Notes under the pieces: model-generated
Database searches by the model: none
The model's input: the letters and a program-made list of their open reading frames with translations, nothing else
What the model was told of the DNA's origin: nothing
Origin: Hymenolepis diminuta
Taxonomy: Eukaryota; Platyhelminthes; Cestoda; Cyclophyllidea; Hymenolepididae
NCBI GenBank assembly: GCA_900708905.1
Contig: CAADRB010000024.1
Location: forward strand, 1,150,723-1,214,722
Direction of reading: 5' to 3'
Length of the DNA: 64,000 nucleotides
Translations under genes and position numbers: made by a program
In this document: positions 23,008-37,700 of the stretch, piece after piece
Layout: each line of letters begins with the position of its first letter
Numbering within the stretch: position 1 is the first letter of the stretch

Positions 23008-26000
23008 ATGACCAACGACAGTAATATATGTGATACTATTGATAGGGATTCATTTAGTGAGAAATTACACGATTTCGAGGTATTACTTTATAAGTAAGTT
23101 CATATTTTAACCGACTATATTTCAGAAAAATGTCAATAGGACAGAATGCCGAGTTAAAGAAGCAGCTTACCTCTTTGTCTTTGTCAATGGATTTTGAACG
23201 TTCCCTCGAAATATTAGATATCCTCCTCAAAGAAACTATAACAGGTTTAAATTATCCTATTTTATGTAAGTATATTATTTTTTAGATTCTTCGTATCCAA
23301 TTGAACTCATTGATACTTTTCTGCGTTATGTTGCACAATTAAAATGCGATGAAAAAGCAAACGTATTAGAAATGCTTTACGCTCGTTTGGCAACCTTTAC
23401 CGACACAAATATTGACGTATGTTCTAAAATCTTTCTTTAACTTGCTCATTTAGTCACATTTATTTCTGGTTTTTGATGTTCTTGCAACGGCTTTGAAAAT
23501 GCATTGTCCATTCCGATTTGTAAACTCAGACGGAATTGGCAGGTTTATCGATTCAGCTCTCGGTTGCCTGCAAAGCAAAAGTGAGTTCCTTTCTTCCACT
23601 TATTTTTAATTTGTTTTCGACCGATTATAAAGTACTGATATGAGATTCAGGTTAGTAAATATTTTTCAGGTTGATTTCATGTTAAATCATTGGAAAACGC
23701 ATATGCTTTTCTCTAATACATCCTGATGTAAGCTTTCATTGGCATTGAATATCCGCTTAATAACATCGAATTTTTGTCAGTAAACTATTAATGCTCTCTT
23801 TTGCCACAATTTTTTCTGCCGAAGCGATTATTCTGTTAGGTATTTGCGAGAAATGGAACATAGCGATTAGACTTTATTACATTTTCCTAATTGAAGAAAT
23901 AAAGGAATTTATTCTTACGATCAGTTTCCACGATTTAAAGTCATCAAATATCTTTTCTTCAATTGTTATGTCCACTATCACTAGCCTTCAGGTATAAGTT
24001 AAAATTGTTCTTTATGTGGTTACATTGCTTTAATACCTTTGTATATCCCAGTGGTTTAACTGCACGGTTTTGTCTTCTCTTCAGCTATACCTACCTCATC
24101 TTCACACATGCTGTCAGTCCTGGATTTCATACTCGCTCTATGCAAATCCTCTTGTAATTCTTTCACTTGGATGACACAAATAACCCCTAGGAGACCTGAT
24201 GGTTTACCACTTCGTCTCCTGCTTCTCGTCATTGAGATTGAGTTAAAACTCCGACTGCCGTCTAACCTTGAAGGATATCTACGAGTGAGTAATACCTCTT
24301 ATGGCTTATGGGCAATTATTATCCATCGTTATGTCTTTTTTAGGCATTCATCTATTTTTTTTCTTCCTGTAGGTTAAAGCGGATGATGAGAAAATGCTGC
24401 ACACTTGTTTGGAGCTGCTCTCGCTACTTATTTCCGAAATCAGCGTCTCGCGTGATGATCTGACTGATGATGTGAGTTTTACCGTTTATGTCATTTTTTC
24501 CTATCTCTTATCTGTCTTATCTAATTTATCTGGATTGCTGGACTAAATATGTAATATGTGAATGATCTACTTATTTTATTATGAGTAGTATATTTGAAAT
24601 GTCATTGTTTCCAGATACGAAACAATCGTTTTCCCATTATTTTGACATCATCTTAAAGACTATTTGCAATCAGTAAATGTTTTTTCCCTCTTCTATAATG
24701 CTACCGCATTTAAATAGGATTTCTATTGACTTTGATAATTGTTCAATTAAGGACGAAAAGATTGTATTTGTCTTGAGAATCTATGTATTTATTTACAGAG
24801 TGAAATATCTAGCTTTTAGGAAATCATTTAATGAATCAATAATGAAGTCGAAATCATTCAATGCATTAAATCCCAAAGCAGATGTTTGATAATAAAATTG
24901 GCACCATGACTCAGCCTCCATAGGGTTAAGTGCCTTGTTTGAGGCATCGGTAAAATATCTTTACCTATGCTTTGCAGTGTACTGCATTTTAATTACAAGC
25001 AAATATTATTTCTATAAAATATGCAATCTTATTCTCTTTCTTCTTTAGATGAATGATGGGGTTATTGGATCAATGTCCGATGAAGCTCTAACCATCATAA
25101 TGAACCAATTGATCGAAATAGGCGACCTCATGGTGATCTCCTTGGCTCCCGATCAAGATCTTCCTTCTCTTACTGATGCTCAAGCACTGTCTTCATCATC
25201 GACAAATTTTCAGGTACCATCTCTCCTTTTACGTACCCTCAGTGTCTATCTGCAATGGATACTTTCCAGTTACAAAGATCAATTCTTAACTACTACTGAT
25301 GGAGAAATAAGTAGTTCTGCTCTTTTCGATCATACGCTTTTCCAACCTCTCCCACCAGAGACCAAAGAATACCAGTCTTTGGTGAAGACTTTTGAGGTGA
25401 AGGTTTGGGAGCCTCTCAAACCGCTTATGGGCTCCGTCATGTAAGTTGTCCTCTAAAGTAAAGGTATTACAGATTTGGTTTTAAACATATTACTGACAAA
25501 GTATCTCTTGCCTCGTTTTAAAACTGTTAATCAGCCAAATTAATGCATATATTTCATGATTTCCCACCTTAAAAACAAGACGTGGGAAATTTTGGTTTTC
25601 TATCTTGTGAAGCTTGGATTCTTCTTCAGCCTGAGCGTGTTTCCTCATAGTATTCGTTGTATTCTTTACCTAATATAAATGTTGGATATTTGAATTAAGT
25701 TGAGACCTCGAGTAGAAAATTGCACTGCGCGCTCATGTGTAAAATTGTACCACCCATGGGTATAACTGTTGTTTAGGGTTAGTAGTAAGAGAATTTTGTT
25801 CATTTTTGCCGAATTTTTTGATAGAACGATATCCTCAATCAGCAGATTGGTTTTAAATGACACTTGTCCAGATCAGGAAGGAGAAATAAGATAAACGTGT
25901 AGTCACTCGGAGATGTTTTCTTAATTTAAGAAAGACTATTTATAGAAATAATTGGCGTTTAAAAATCTACTCCTTTATCTGGATCGGTGAGGATTTTGTC

Positions 26001-29000
26001 TGAATGTCCGAGCCATTATTTTGGCTGATAGCCATTTTGGAGACCACCTGGGAAGTAAGGTGGTCTTCACGCAACATCATATAGACTCTATAGCCTTGAG
26101 TCATTTTGTCAGCGTCTTGTTACCTAGAAATGACTGAGCTGTTGCGCCTCAGAAATCAGATAGAAATGGGAAGAGACTATTGTGTTAACAGCGAAGTAGG
26201 TACCTGTTCCATCGCTGGTTGACCGAAATATGTCTAAGTTGAAGGGTGCGTCATAGATTGAAGGAGATCTATCAGCAGCTTAAAGTAATATCGAACAATG
26301 AGTATGCCACAAAATTGCTTGATCGCTTTTGTTAATATGCAAGCGCTTAACTAATTAATTCACTACAGTATTTCATCAGATGATCTGATTGTCAGCTATA
26401 TAAGTATTTGTTTTTTTTAGACCTATGGTATTCAGTCCACCAATAGAGGATGGTCCTAGCACTCAATTGCTAGGGCTTTGTCGCAAATTCATTCTTCGTC
26501 TCGCTCGTCTCTTTCCATCGGTTGTATTAACAAGTTTCAATGGAAAATTCTATGAAAATTTGCTCGCTAAATGTTCAACTGAAGAGGAAGGTGCTCTAAA
26601 GGTAATGTATCTGATAATACTGCCAAATTAATTATCTTCTTGCCATTATATGCAAGTAAGGTTATACACTCAGAAAGAGAATATATGAAATTAATCGAAG
26701 AAGGGAGCATTACAATAAATGTATAACCATACACGCGTTATTATCGGCTGCTAAAATATTGATTTATGTCTCACGATACCTAACTCTTTCGAATTAACGA
26801 ACTTCGATTTGCGTAATTATAACTCTTCTAATTGTGATTGAACAGAAATTGGTTAGGGAGATTGACCATTTCTCACTTTAGCTCTCAGTTCATCAAAATT
26901 GTATGTTGATCAAATGTATGCTGTAGATCAATGTGGGTAATATTAATGACCGGTAATAATTCCCGGGTTCAATTAGGGAAGAGTTAGCACCTATCTTGGG
27001 TAGAAGGGCAGCATTATAGAAGTGTTGAAAAAACTCAAGTCCTGCTACCCTTTTTATTAGTCTTACTTAATACATACTTAAAATTGTAGTTGACAATTTT
27101 ACTCTCTGAGCGTGTATCGCGAACATTGAACTTGTGATATCTAACGTCGCAGATGAGTACATTAACCACTACTCTACAGCGCACAGGAGTATTATTTTGC
27201 TTATATCAAGTTTATGGTCGTATAGTTTGATATTTGCTTTTAAAATAGTTAAAATAATAATAGTTTATAATTTCTTTAGAGTCCCTCCGGCTTGTCCTTC
27301 CTAACAGATGTATCTGCTCTTCTGGATATTACAATGTCTCTTTCCTCTTTGGAATCCTCATCGGGCGACTTCAGTGATGTTTGTATCGGTGTTGTTGGTC
27401 GACTTTTTTCACTCCTTAGTCGGTCGAACTGGGGATCATCCGTGTTGAAAATTCTTGTCCTTAAAGACAACCCGGATGAAGGTTTATGTGAAGAATGTAT
27501 AAATATTAAGAGGATCCAATTGCTGGAGCGTTTCTCTGATGCTCTGGCTCTTCTTCGCTTTTTAGTTGTGAATCTTTGGCAAGAGGAGATGGCTTTTTGT
27601 CTTCGAATTGCTGAATTGACCACTCCGGGTAAGTGCTTTCACATAATATATTATGTTGAATCCATTGCATCAATGTTGGGCTGTTAATTTAATATTTGCT
27701 GGAGGGGTGGGGTAGTGTAATTTGATGATTTTGTAAAAAAAATATTGACTCCTCTGAAGCTCGAGTTGTGATTTTTCTTTTTTTAATCCTAATCTCCTTT
27801 TTGCAAATGCATTATCTGGGCTAGATTGCATCATTTAGCCAATCATTCCTACTCTCAAATATTATCTTTTTTTTCTTAATGTTGAGATTTAAGGTCTTAA
27901 CGTGAACATTGCGAATGCGTAAACATATTTCAAGTTTTTTTCGGATCCTTTTTGAAATTCTAAGCATTTAGGATATCCACAGAAATTTCTAATTAGTTGA
28001 GTCATTTGATCTGTCTTATGTTGATGCATTGTTTGAGCATAATTGAGTATATCTGTTTTATTCAAACCCATGCCAATGTAAGGGGTTTTATCAGCACGTT
28101 TTCTAAGAAGAAAATATTGAATCACCAATTAGGATTTACTGAGCCATGCATTTTCTCTAAAATTATTGTCAAGGGCCACTCAAATCAATAAACATTATAT
28201 GTGGTTTTATGACTAATGTCGTTGGCAGAAAAACTGTGTGATATATATTTTTTTTTTATTTATATGTATATATTGTCACCCATTTATCTGTGTTCGAGTG
28301 TGCCCAGATAACCTTTCTCATAGAAAGTTGTGAACTGCACTAACCGGCTTAATGCCGCACTTTTAAGCCTAAAGGTATGAGAATTCTCTTAATCGTGAGA
28401 ACATCGAAATCTGAATATCGGGTTTTGAAACTTCCTAGTCCTAAAATTCATTTAATCTTACTATCAGAAATTTTAATCCTTCTCACCTCATCATATGATA
28501 TTTACCATTTCGTTCAATAAACGGTGATGCGATTCGGAATTTGTGAGTATGGTACTCATCGGCATACATCTAGTGAAGAAAATGACCAACCGCATGTACT
28601 AACACAGATTTAGTGAGGGGAAGCGAAGCGCAGTTTTTTATTTAGTGATCCCATGGTGTTGCGTTTCTGTCGAAAGTGACCCCTTCTTTTTAATATGACC
28701 CAGCTTCACATTATAGAAATAGGTCAGGTAGGACTATCGAAGTTGTTTGAGATTTTCATCCCAGTTTCAAGCGTTTGACTCATGCCCGGCGATTTCTAGT
28801 TGATGATATGGAACTAGTGATGCGCTGCTATCTGATGTTATTTTCGACATTTATGACTGTTTGTTTGCCTACATTGCTGATTATAACAATTTTTAATTTG
28901 TTCTTTGTTTTGTATTTTCATAGATGGGATTGGAGAGAAGAGAGAATCGGATCCGGAAAAGTGGCTTGCTAGTGCATTTATGACTTGTCTTCAACGTTTG

Positions 29001-30215
29001 ACAAAATTGAAACCAGAGAGCCTGCTGGACTTGAAGCTATCAAATCAACAGCATCCTGCACTTCGAGGGTTCTATACTTCTTATACACTTCGCCAATCGG
29101 CTGAGGCCCTCTTTCAATGTTAGTTTTACATTCTGAGCTTAGTTTAACTTGTTAGTATCATATGTTAATGAGAGTTAGTCCTATGACCATTGGTTCTGGT
29201 GACCGTCTACGTTTTAATAAGAAGGCGAGGTGTAATGTTTGATAATGAATGCCATCTCACAAATTACAAAAAGTTGGAACTTATGATTACGTCTAGGATT
29301 GTTTGAGAATAATCAGTAATCCGATGATAGTCAGTATCTTGAGCATTGCTCGTGTTTGTTATGCTCTCTTCAACTTCGTTAAGTCATCTATAGATTGGGA
29401 AAATTGCATACCACATCCAGACATCTAGTTTCTGGACATATATTGCCCTTCTTGGGATATGATTTCCCATTTATTTGTCTACCTATGCAAAGATATCACA
29501 AAATATTTTAAATATGATGTAGACTTGACGTGCTTTTGCATCTTCTTAGGCTGGTTTTGGACCTGAACTCAGTAGATGATTCACTTTCTAAATCTTTTTT
29601 TACTTTAATGCAGTTGATCTGTAAATCGCAGTTATTTTTAAGGACAGTCCTGTTTAGATTAATAATATACGAAAAAGTAATGTCAATTGAACTTAAAAGC
29701 ATACATGTAATCAGTACCCTTTGAGGTAGCTTTTACCTATTCCGAAAATGCTAGATTAATGTTAACCCTATTAATTTCGGATAAAATTTGTTTTTTTTAT
29801 CAAGTATTTTGCAAAATTTAGCGCCAAAATTCAAGTTATTGGGCTTTAAAATAGGCGTCTGTTTTGTTGTCATTTCCATAGTAGGCAACCCTGGCCCCAA
29901 CACGGTGAAGCTTTTTGACTATCTTTTTAGTGTTTTTGGCACACATCTGCATGGTTATAGAAGTTAGTTTTTGCTCTGATTCCCCACCCCCCTAATGGTG
30001 CATGAAGAATATTTTGTCCTCTGTAGTAATATTAATCAAATTATTGCAATATTATTTTGTATAAATAAAAAGCGTTTTGGTCAGGGCATTGTTTATTTTT
30101 CGACCTTTTCACTTTTTTAGGTTGTCACAGCAGTCGAGACTCGGAATTTTGTAAGCATCTAATGAGAAAACAGGAGTTCAAGCAATTGGCAACCAAAATC
30201 TGTTTGGATTATTAA
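23008..30215 (+). CDS. GLMN: Glomulin-like all-helical protein
   Basis: Eleven exons join in phase: 23008-23093, 23126-23244, 23286-23416, 23454-23580, 24085-24284, 24373-24471, 25049-25440, 26421-26601, 27280-27628, 28924-29118 and 30121-30215 (TAA). They give 657 residues, all apparently alpha-helical and leucine-rich, with no signal peptide. Glomulin (about 594 aa in human) is a HEAT-like protein that binds the RBX1 RING and restrains cullin-RING ligases. Collinear resemblances: LFLVFDVLATALK; a helix set before DDEKMLHTCLELLSLLI; PMVFSP (386-391); FSDALALLRFLVV (about 529-541) located about 120 residues from the end, as in human; and a C-terminal helix pair. Each match is weak and the identity rests on their order, so another HEAT/ARM protein is possible. 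A candidate poly(A) signal variant ATTAAA lies at 30232. Introns lengthen from 32, 41 and 37 nt to about 1 kb. Confidence 0.6.
27110..27182 (-). repeat. tRNA-like SINE head in glomulin-like intron 8
   Basis: On the minus strand the segment has GTAGAGTAGTGG (27178-27167), a fair A box, and AGTTCAATGTTC (27132-27121), a fair B box, spaced about 35 nt apart as in tRNA genes. A full cloverleaf is not evident. Further along, near 26998-27050, an inverted repeat GGGTAG...CTACCC may be the tail. It is likely a decayed tRNA-derived SINE. Confidence 0.4.
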
Positions 30216-31728
30216 ACTCTCCTCATGTTGTATTAAATGTAATTGTTGTATAATCAGTTTTAATTAATCAGAAATGTATTTGCTCTATATTTGGCCGGGT
30301 TAATTTGCATGGGCTGTGTGTAGTATTCCAGCAGATTTTGTGACTGTGTAAAAGTCAGTCATGTCAGTTATATTTTGAATCGGGTATAACACCAAAGATT
30401 TGAATGGCATTCGAGTATGAAATAACATTAATTCATTGAGTGAGTATGTATGGTTCTAGTATTACGTGAGAGGCTCTAATATGCAAGTCATCATCGCAAG
30501 GCCGAAAACTTGCTAAACCGTTCTTTCTTCTAGGCTTTACGGACTGTATTACAAAATATCTCTATTAGTCTCTAAACTAGTGAGCTATCTAAAAAAAGAC
30601 TGTTGCAGAGTAAATTCGAATCACAAGAGTTAGAAAATGTGTAAAAAATTGACAACTTAAAGACTCAGAAGCGAATTTGGAAGATTACCAAGATCGATAG
30701 AGAACTGAGAAAGCAGTTCTTGGAAAGAAAACCATAAAAATGGGAATTTGAAAGGTGGAGTTAGTCTATAATCCGATCGGGACTAAGTAAGCATGACTGC
30801 ATGAACAGTTAATTGAACAAAGAGACCCAATCAAGAATTTACTCATTACTGTAAATTTCAGTTTTGTTTGATGTCATTTTAAATCTCATTATTTTAATAA
30901 ACAACCGTTTAATATCACAAGACTTTTGGATCCCCATTCGAGAAATCTTGCCCTCGTCTTTGATGTGTTAATAACTACTGCTTGACTTGATACGAAATTT
31001 ATAGGAAAAATTATACGACTGGTTTTTGATTGTCTCCTATTAGAATAATGTGGACTTTTCACAAGCAGTGGAAATAAATAATGCATTGACTGCTTAAACG
31101 CTCTCCTCTAGACTTTTTGCTCTTGCAAAATAAACTGACAGCGGGTGTATCCATAAAAAGCTAAGCTGCAGACATCACAAAGACGTTTTTGCATAACATT
31201 AAGTAGTCTTGTCTGCTAACTGAATTTATTAAGACGTGAACTTATTAAGGCAACATCCTCACTACGTAGTCGCTACCTAAACCTGTGACAGATTAGTCAT
31301 TATTGACAACACCCACTCAATTGGCTCATATTTAACTCATTGGCTAACCCCAATGTTGATCGTTTCCCTCTACGAGCTGTGGTAAACAATCTCGAAGACA
31401 CAGTCCCAATCTTCTCTCTGCTAAATGAGCATATTCAGTCTCTCTTTCGACGTCTTGTGGCTTGTAATTCAGCGGTCCCTAGGTGGTCTCTAGCTACCTA
31501 GTTAGTAGTTCAATATTATACACGTCCCAGATGGCATTAGTATTCAATTAACACATTAGATAACAAATACTAAGCAATTTTTATGTTATTTGTTTGTCTA
31601 AACACCTTTTCATAAATGTATAAGATTATAGCATGCGTTGATTTATTAAATGAAAGAAGCTGTAAAGGAGGAAGTACTCTGTGAATCCTGATGGCAACAG
31701 TATTGATGGTGAATTATAAGTACAAAAG
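30216..31728. other. Convergent spacer between glomulin-like and RhoGEF genes
   Basis: Both 3' UTRs should lie in this 1.5 kb. No protein-coding frame with splice sites was found. A stretch near 31320-31370 (...CATTGGCTAACCCCAATG) resembles one near 41940 (...GATTGGCTGACCCCAATC) and may belong to a shared decayed repeat. Confidence 0.4.
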
Positions 31729-34700
31729 TTAGCATGCTTCATCCAAACATTGAAGTTCGATAATGGGTATCAGGTCAAAGGTCGTCAGCTTTTTTTTATC
31801 TGTACAAGATTCAGTTTCACAAATATCCGAATTCGTCTTTAGCACGGTGGCAAAACGAAGGGTAGAAATGCCGGAAGATCTGTTCTCCTGGGTTTTAATT
31901 TCACCAGATTCCGATTTCATAGAATCGTTGGTAAATACTTCATCAGCATCAGTGCTACTACTGTCTACTGATTCGCGATTGTGTCTGCAAAAATCGATGA
32001 TATCGTTTTATAAAGTTGCATTTATAGTAATAAACTTAGGTGATAATTTACCCATACTGTTTTTTCCCATTATTATTGTCGGAAATCGAACTAGTATTAG
32101 TCGTCTCATGGGGATTTGGACTTTCGGACATATCTCCTGTCTTGGGTATGGTGTTTTGTGCTACGTTGTCTCTCCCAAAGGAAGATGAAGAACTGTTTGA
32201 TATTGAAATAGAAGAGAGAGTTGGATTAGTCTCGTCGTCCAGATTAGTTGTAGTTGAGGAATTTGTGAATCGATAGCCGTCACTACGACGTTGGCGGAAG
32301 TGTTGCTGATGGGAGCTTGACATGGGTCTCCTTCGACTATCTTCAATTCGTGAAGCTGAGCGGTTGACTAGCCAACGGGGTTGATTTGTAGTCGGAGTCA
32401 TTGGAGAGTGTATTCTTGGACGGTTCGGAGATATGTTTATGGGCGTATCCTCAGGTTGAGTATTTACACCACTATCACTGTCTGATTTAGCTATCAGCAA
32501 TTTAGTCGGACGAGGAATAACATTCTGTGTTCGAGACATACTGCTATTACTGCTACTTGTTGAATCCCGGGTATGTGATTGCATCTGATTGTACCGACTG
32601 AAAAGAAAATAATGCTTCCTATACAAAGTCTGGTATGTGAATATTAGTCGGTTGCGAAAAGACTTTACTCTTTCCAACCGGAAAGGTTATGATGGTTATT
32701 TGCCCCAAATATTTGAATGTTGGTGAATCATATCACCATGTTTTTTGTGCTATTGTTCCCATCTTACACTAACTTTTGTATTCCAATAATTCCAAGCATG
32801 GGAAAATATTAACGCTTCAAATTCAGGAATACATCTTTTACTTCTTCGTTGCGTTATGGTGCGTTTTTTTTCTTCAGTGTATGGTTAGAGAAGTTGTAAT
32901 ATTTAATCGCCATTAAGATTCTAATGCATACAATTGTTGACTCTTTTGCCACATGACTTTTGTTGATTGGTCATCTTGGTAACAAAGAACACAAAATCAG
33001 TCAACTCTCACAGCGTGTTGTAATTCGGCCTCTGTAATAGGATCTCGTATCCACCCGCTCAGTGCTGATGTTTGTTTCCCTTCCTTCCACTTTCCCGTTT
33101 TTCTACCTATTCAATCCTTTTTCTCCTCACAGTTCTTTACGATTATCTGATATATATGCGATCCTCTCAGGGAAAGGCTGTCGTACCCAATCAGCCTTTA
33201 AGAAAACCATTAGTTCTATGAGGTAACATTTAGCTTAATTTGGTTGATTTTTTGAAGCACTGAGGAGTTTCATTCTGAGTTACTGAACTTTATGAAGGAC
33301 AATTATAGGAAAATAATTTAATGCATTGTGATTCCTGCCTCTTCTCTCCAGATGCGTAGTTTAATACCACCGGCTCGCAAATTTCGGAGATATCCACTGA
33401 CTGAAGAACTTTTGGGGTTAGAAGACTTCTACAATGTCGTCGGTTCTGAAATTAGGAAAATTTATATTCAAATTACATTCATTAAAATGAAAAAAAAACT
33501 TTTCTCGGCCCTGTTTGTTGTATCCGGATACTCAGTGATTGACCACATAATGAACTTCGGTTGAGACACGGCCGCCTAGGAATGATTGCCTTTCCGCTGT
33601 GGTTGAACGCATCTTGTTTGTCAGTCTAAACAGTCGTAATTATTCTCTCTGGGGCCTACTGTGTCCTTTTTTACGTGTTTCTAAATGCATCACACAAGCA
33701 TCTTCACATTTCCACTTCATAAGAAGAAAAAAACATTATAAGTATCTAACAATGCAAATTTGTATGTCGGATTTTGAATATTTCTCGAAAATACTGAATT
33801 CACTCTATGGAAATACGATAACAGTGTCAATCATGACATTTTACGGTGATTTTGGTGAAGTTTTTTGTCAAGATTTGAAGCATTTAATTGTCTTGATTTC
33901 CCTCTCTTTGCATTAATTAATGACAGGCTAGATCTAACACGGAAAGGAAAAGAAAATTAGAAGGAAAGTAGCCTTCAGGTCTTCCTCTGAAGAGGCGTAA
34001 AATAATTTGAAGTCCTCTACTGAAGTGCATAATCTTATAATCATATATCAATTATTGTCCTTATAACTAAAAAAAAGTGAAGGAAACAGGGTAGAGAATA
34101 CATCAGTGGGATAGCAAAATCATATTAGAGGTACCAGAGGAGGCATACAAGAGAGAGGTATAAAAGAGAAATGTAAAAAAAATAGTATTTTGTAAACTCT
34201 ACAGTTAACATCTAAGCATATAGAATCCAAACAATAGCCAGACCAGGTTAAACTAGGAAGTTAATATGAGGGAGAATTTAATATTGGAGTAGAGGAAAAT
34301 AATCAAGAGGGTCAATATTTCGTGACACCACTGCATAACAGGTACGCGGGCAACAGTAGTTTCATATTCCTCTAAGCAAGCTAATGTGTACACAGTCAAT
34401 TTAAACCAACAGTAATATGAAAGGTGCGATTTGGACGGGGTAATTTGGCATCAATGAAATAAACAACAGGAGAGGAAAAAAAATGACTTGGGAGGTTCCA
34501 GTTTTAAATTGAAGCTTTGTATTCTTGTGAATTTTTTTTTAATATTTCATAATCCAGTTCAAATTTTTCTGATCGCAGAACTAAGCATACATCCCGACTT
34601 GGATGGTGTTGTCACTCCCATCTTTAGAGTTAGAGGATTGTTATATGATAAAAGCTAGTGGGAGAGTTTTCGTAGAACTCACTAGATTTCGCTCAAAGTG

Positions 34701-37700
34701 ATTTTTCTGATCATTGGGTGTTTGAATGAGCTTCAATACAAATGCTGAATCGTCACCCTTAGGCAGCTTAATAAGTATTGTATTTGTACTTCCACTCTGT
34801 TAACTATTCGAACGATTTACCTCTTCCGATGGTACAGCATGTCTTTTCTGGACTTGTTTTTCTCTTTGTGGGGTGCGTTTGGAAGGTGATAAATTCGGTA
34901 CTGTCCTAGCGTACATTCGAGCTGATGACACCTTACGCCAAGATTCAACTTCTAAAAATAATACAAAACAAAGGGCATAAGGTAAGATCAGTCCAAATGA
35001 GGAATTACTTTGCATAAAAAATACGGCTGCTTACTAGAAGTATAGTCTCCATCTGGATTGTCTATTCCCTCTAATGCTTGCCGATTACTAGTGGTTTCTT
35101 GAAATCGAACAAAACTAAGTGAGATAATATTTGGGGGTAAATTTGGAGATGGTGAAAATGATTTCTGACTTTCTTCATTGGTATCACCAGATTCCTTAGC
35201 ACTAATTGATGTTGAAATGGTGGCCGTTTGCTTATTTGCCACATCTTCTTCATCTGGATAATTATGGCTAGAGCTGAATGTAAATCGAAGACGTTTCAAG
35301 CGATTCCATAGACCAGTTCCTCCTGTGCTCCTTGCTCGTGATTTTCTTTCTTCGGAATCGGTCAGAGATTGAGATCGCCTGTGTTAAAAGAAGGAAGACG
35401 AAAATATCCTTAGTGGCTGATTTTAAGTTGTGGAAGATAATGCCGGCGGTAGACTGATGCTCTTAGAGCGTTACATATGAAAACTGTTGTCATGGAGAAC
35501 GGTCAATATATACTTTTTAGTATCACAATACATAGTTATGGGAATGTTCTTTGAAGAGAAATGTTAAAAACATTCATGTGGAAGGCTAGTTAATATGCTC
35601 GTCTTGGAGGTCAAAAATCACGGATTCAATGCCCATAAGTTCACATTCAGTAACCTGGATGGCCTACCACGAGTTTATCATCAGAATAACTTTGGTTCAT
35701 TCTCTGCTTACTAATTTTTTATTTTTGTTACTTTCCACATTTTCCATCAATATGCATTCATGTGAACCAATCGTCATTTTAAATGGCTGCGTGTTTCATG
35801 ATGCCATATTCCACATATGAAGCTGAGAATCTCCAGTAATAACAACTTTTCACTGAGGTCTCTGACGCTTACTACTAATAATGATATTTCAAATATGGTG
35901 CTGTGAATACATTAGGAGTGCTATCTGCAAATTTTTTAACAAAATGGAATCTGATACCTTTAATCTACTTCAATTCAATGTTTCTTCCGGCAGGAAAAGT
36001 TGAAATATGTGAATTCCTTTGCAACCTAGTTTAAAAATCCCTCATGGATAGGAATACGCATGGATTCTGGAAAAGAAAGGAGTTAAAACTGTAGGCAAAG
36101 ATTAGAGCCTGTAAATTCTAACCGGGATTTCCAGAGTTTTAAGCCACTAACCGTAAAACCTCAGATGGTCAAATGACCGTTCCAGAGCCGATTAGCTACG
36201 AACCCCAATGCACTCAAAGACGTAACCTGGAGGATTAGTTGAACGCGTGTTACGCTATAGACACGAGTGTGGGATTTTGTTGTGGAAACTTATATCGGCC
36301 TAAATTATGGTCAGCCAATGAGCCTTATATAATGAATATAATAAATGCAGACAGTGAGGGAATATTAGCCGATCAGAAGATGACTGTCAACTCGATAATT
36401 GGAATCTGCAATAGATCTATGACTTCCCTTCCGAATAACAATCATTGCTTTAAAGAGGTATCCGAGAGCCTGTTATTTAAGACTCTTCTATCCAAATCAG
36501 ATAAAATGAGCATTCAATGAATAAGAACCATCCTTCCTCGATAACAAAAGAAATTTACTAGACACTGAGAAGCCCTTTCTGTTAACTGCTTCAAATTGAT
36601 ATTTAGTCAAGAAAATAAAGAAATCTGGATGATGACTGACTTACCGACATCTGGAAATGTGATCCTCTCCACACATTTCTCCGGGTAATATCTTGGAAGT
36701 AGTTTTTCTAATTCCATTCTCAGAGCAATTGCTTGAGTACACCGTTTTTAATATGCTTATTTCACCGTTTTTCTTCCCGATTTTCTGAGCTCTCTCAACA
36801 CTACCTGAAATGCATTCCATTTTCAAATCTGTCATGTCTATATCCATCATTTCATCCAACTCCACTAGTATCTTATGAAGTTCATCATCTGCTCTTTTCA
36901 ATTCCTCCAAACTTGGAAGATAAGGAGTTAATTTCTTGGAATCTTGATTTCGAGTGCTCTTTATTCCTATTAGCCGATACATTTTTTCTGTATATTGAAT
37001 CATTTTCTGTACAAGAAGGCGATATCGGGGCAAGCGTTGAACTGGAGCCAGGAGATAAGAAGTGATGTCATTGAATTCACAAGCTGGATGGGATTGAAGT
37101 TGCTTTAGATGTTTCCGAAGACTAGTAGGTCCTGTTTTCATATTACTGAGCATCTGTATAGAACCGGAGAACTCAGAGAGGTAGCGAGTATAAAGTTTGA
37201 ATAAAGGGGATGTTGACCAAGCGGGAGCATTATGGTAAGAGAAATTAGGACTAGATCCTAAAGGTCTCCGACCTTCAACCATTTCTAGAAGAACGGTGAA
37301 GGGAGAAGCAGAATCTTGGGAAGCTTCGGTATTATTTAAAGATAACGGGTTTTCATTTTCACTGATTGATTTATTCCCAAGATGCCGCCTGTGCTGTCGG
37401 TGAAATTGATGGGTGGAGGCTTTGGGATTACAATGGTGGGACTTTGGCGAGGGCACTTCTATAATACTAATTTCTGATTGCGTTTCCGACTGTCGTGTAT
37501 TTTGTGGAATTTGATCATAAGCGTGTCTCATAGCATCGCAAGAATCCCGATGAAGTTTGCAAAGTTCATCCACAGTAGCTGGAAATAGTCGCCTAAAGAG
37601 AAAAATTAAATGATTTAGCAAAAATGCTACTTTTAAGTCTATAACATGACCCTCAAATTTCATATTATTATCGTGTCCCCAGGATCAGATAATTTATGCT

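Noticed and set aside
23265..23285. Stronger donor GTAAGT at 23265 for glomulin-like exon 2
   Set aside because: It would leave an intron of about 20 nt, too short to splice; the GTTTAA donor at 23245 gives 41 nt.
34800..34951. RhoGEF exon 10 as terminal exon ending at TAA 34800
   Set aside because: Possible, but a GTAAAT donor just before the stop lets the frame continue into two Ser-rich exons in correct phase; kept as an alternative isoform.
36239..36520. Plus-strand open frame of 93 codons in RhoGEF intron 8
   Set aside because: No ATG at its start, no splice context and no recognisable domain.
31729..36644. PH domain after the DH domain
   Set aside because: The segment is Ser/Thr/Arg/Asn-rich and lacks the beta-strand pattern and C-terminal Trp helix expected of PH.
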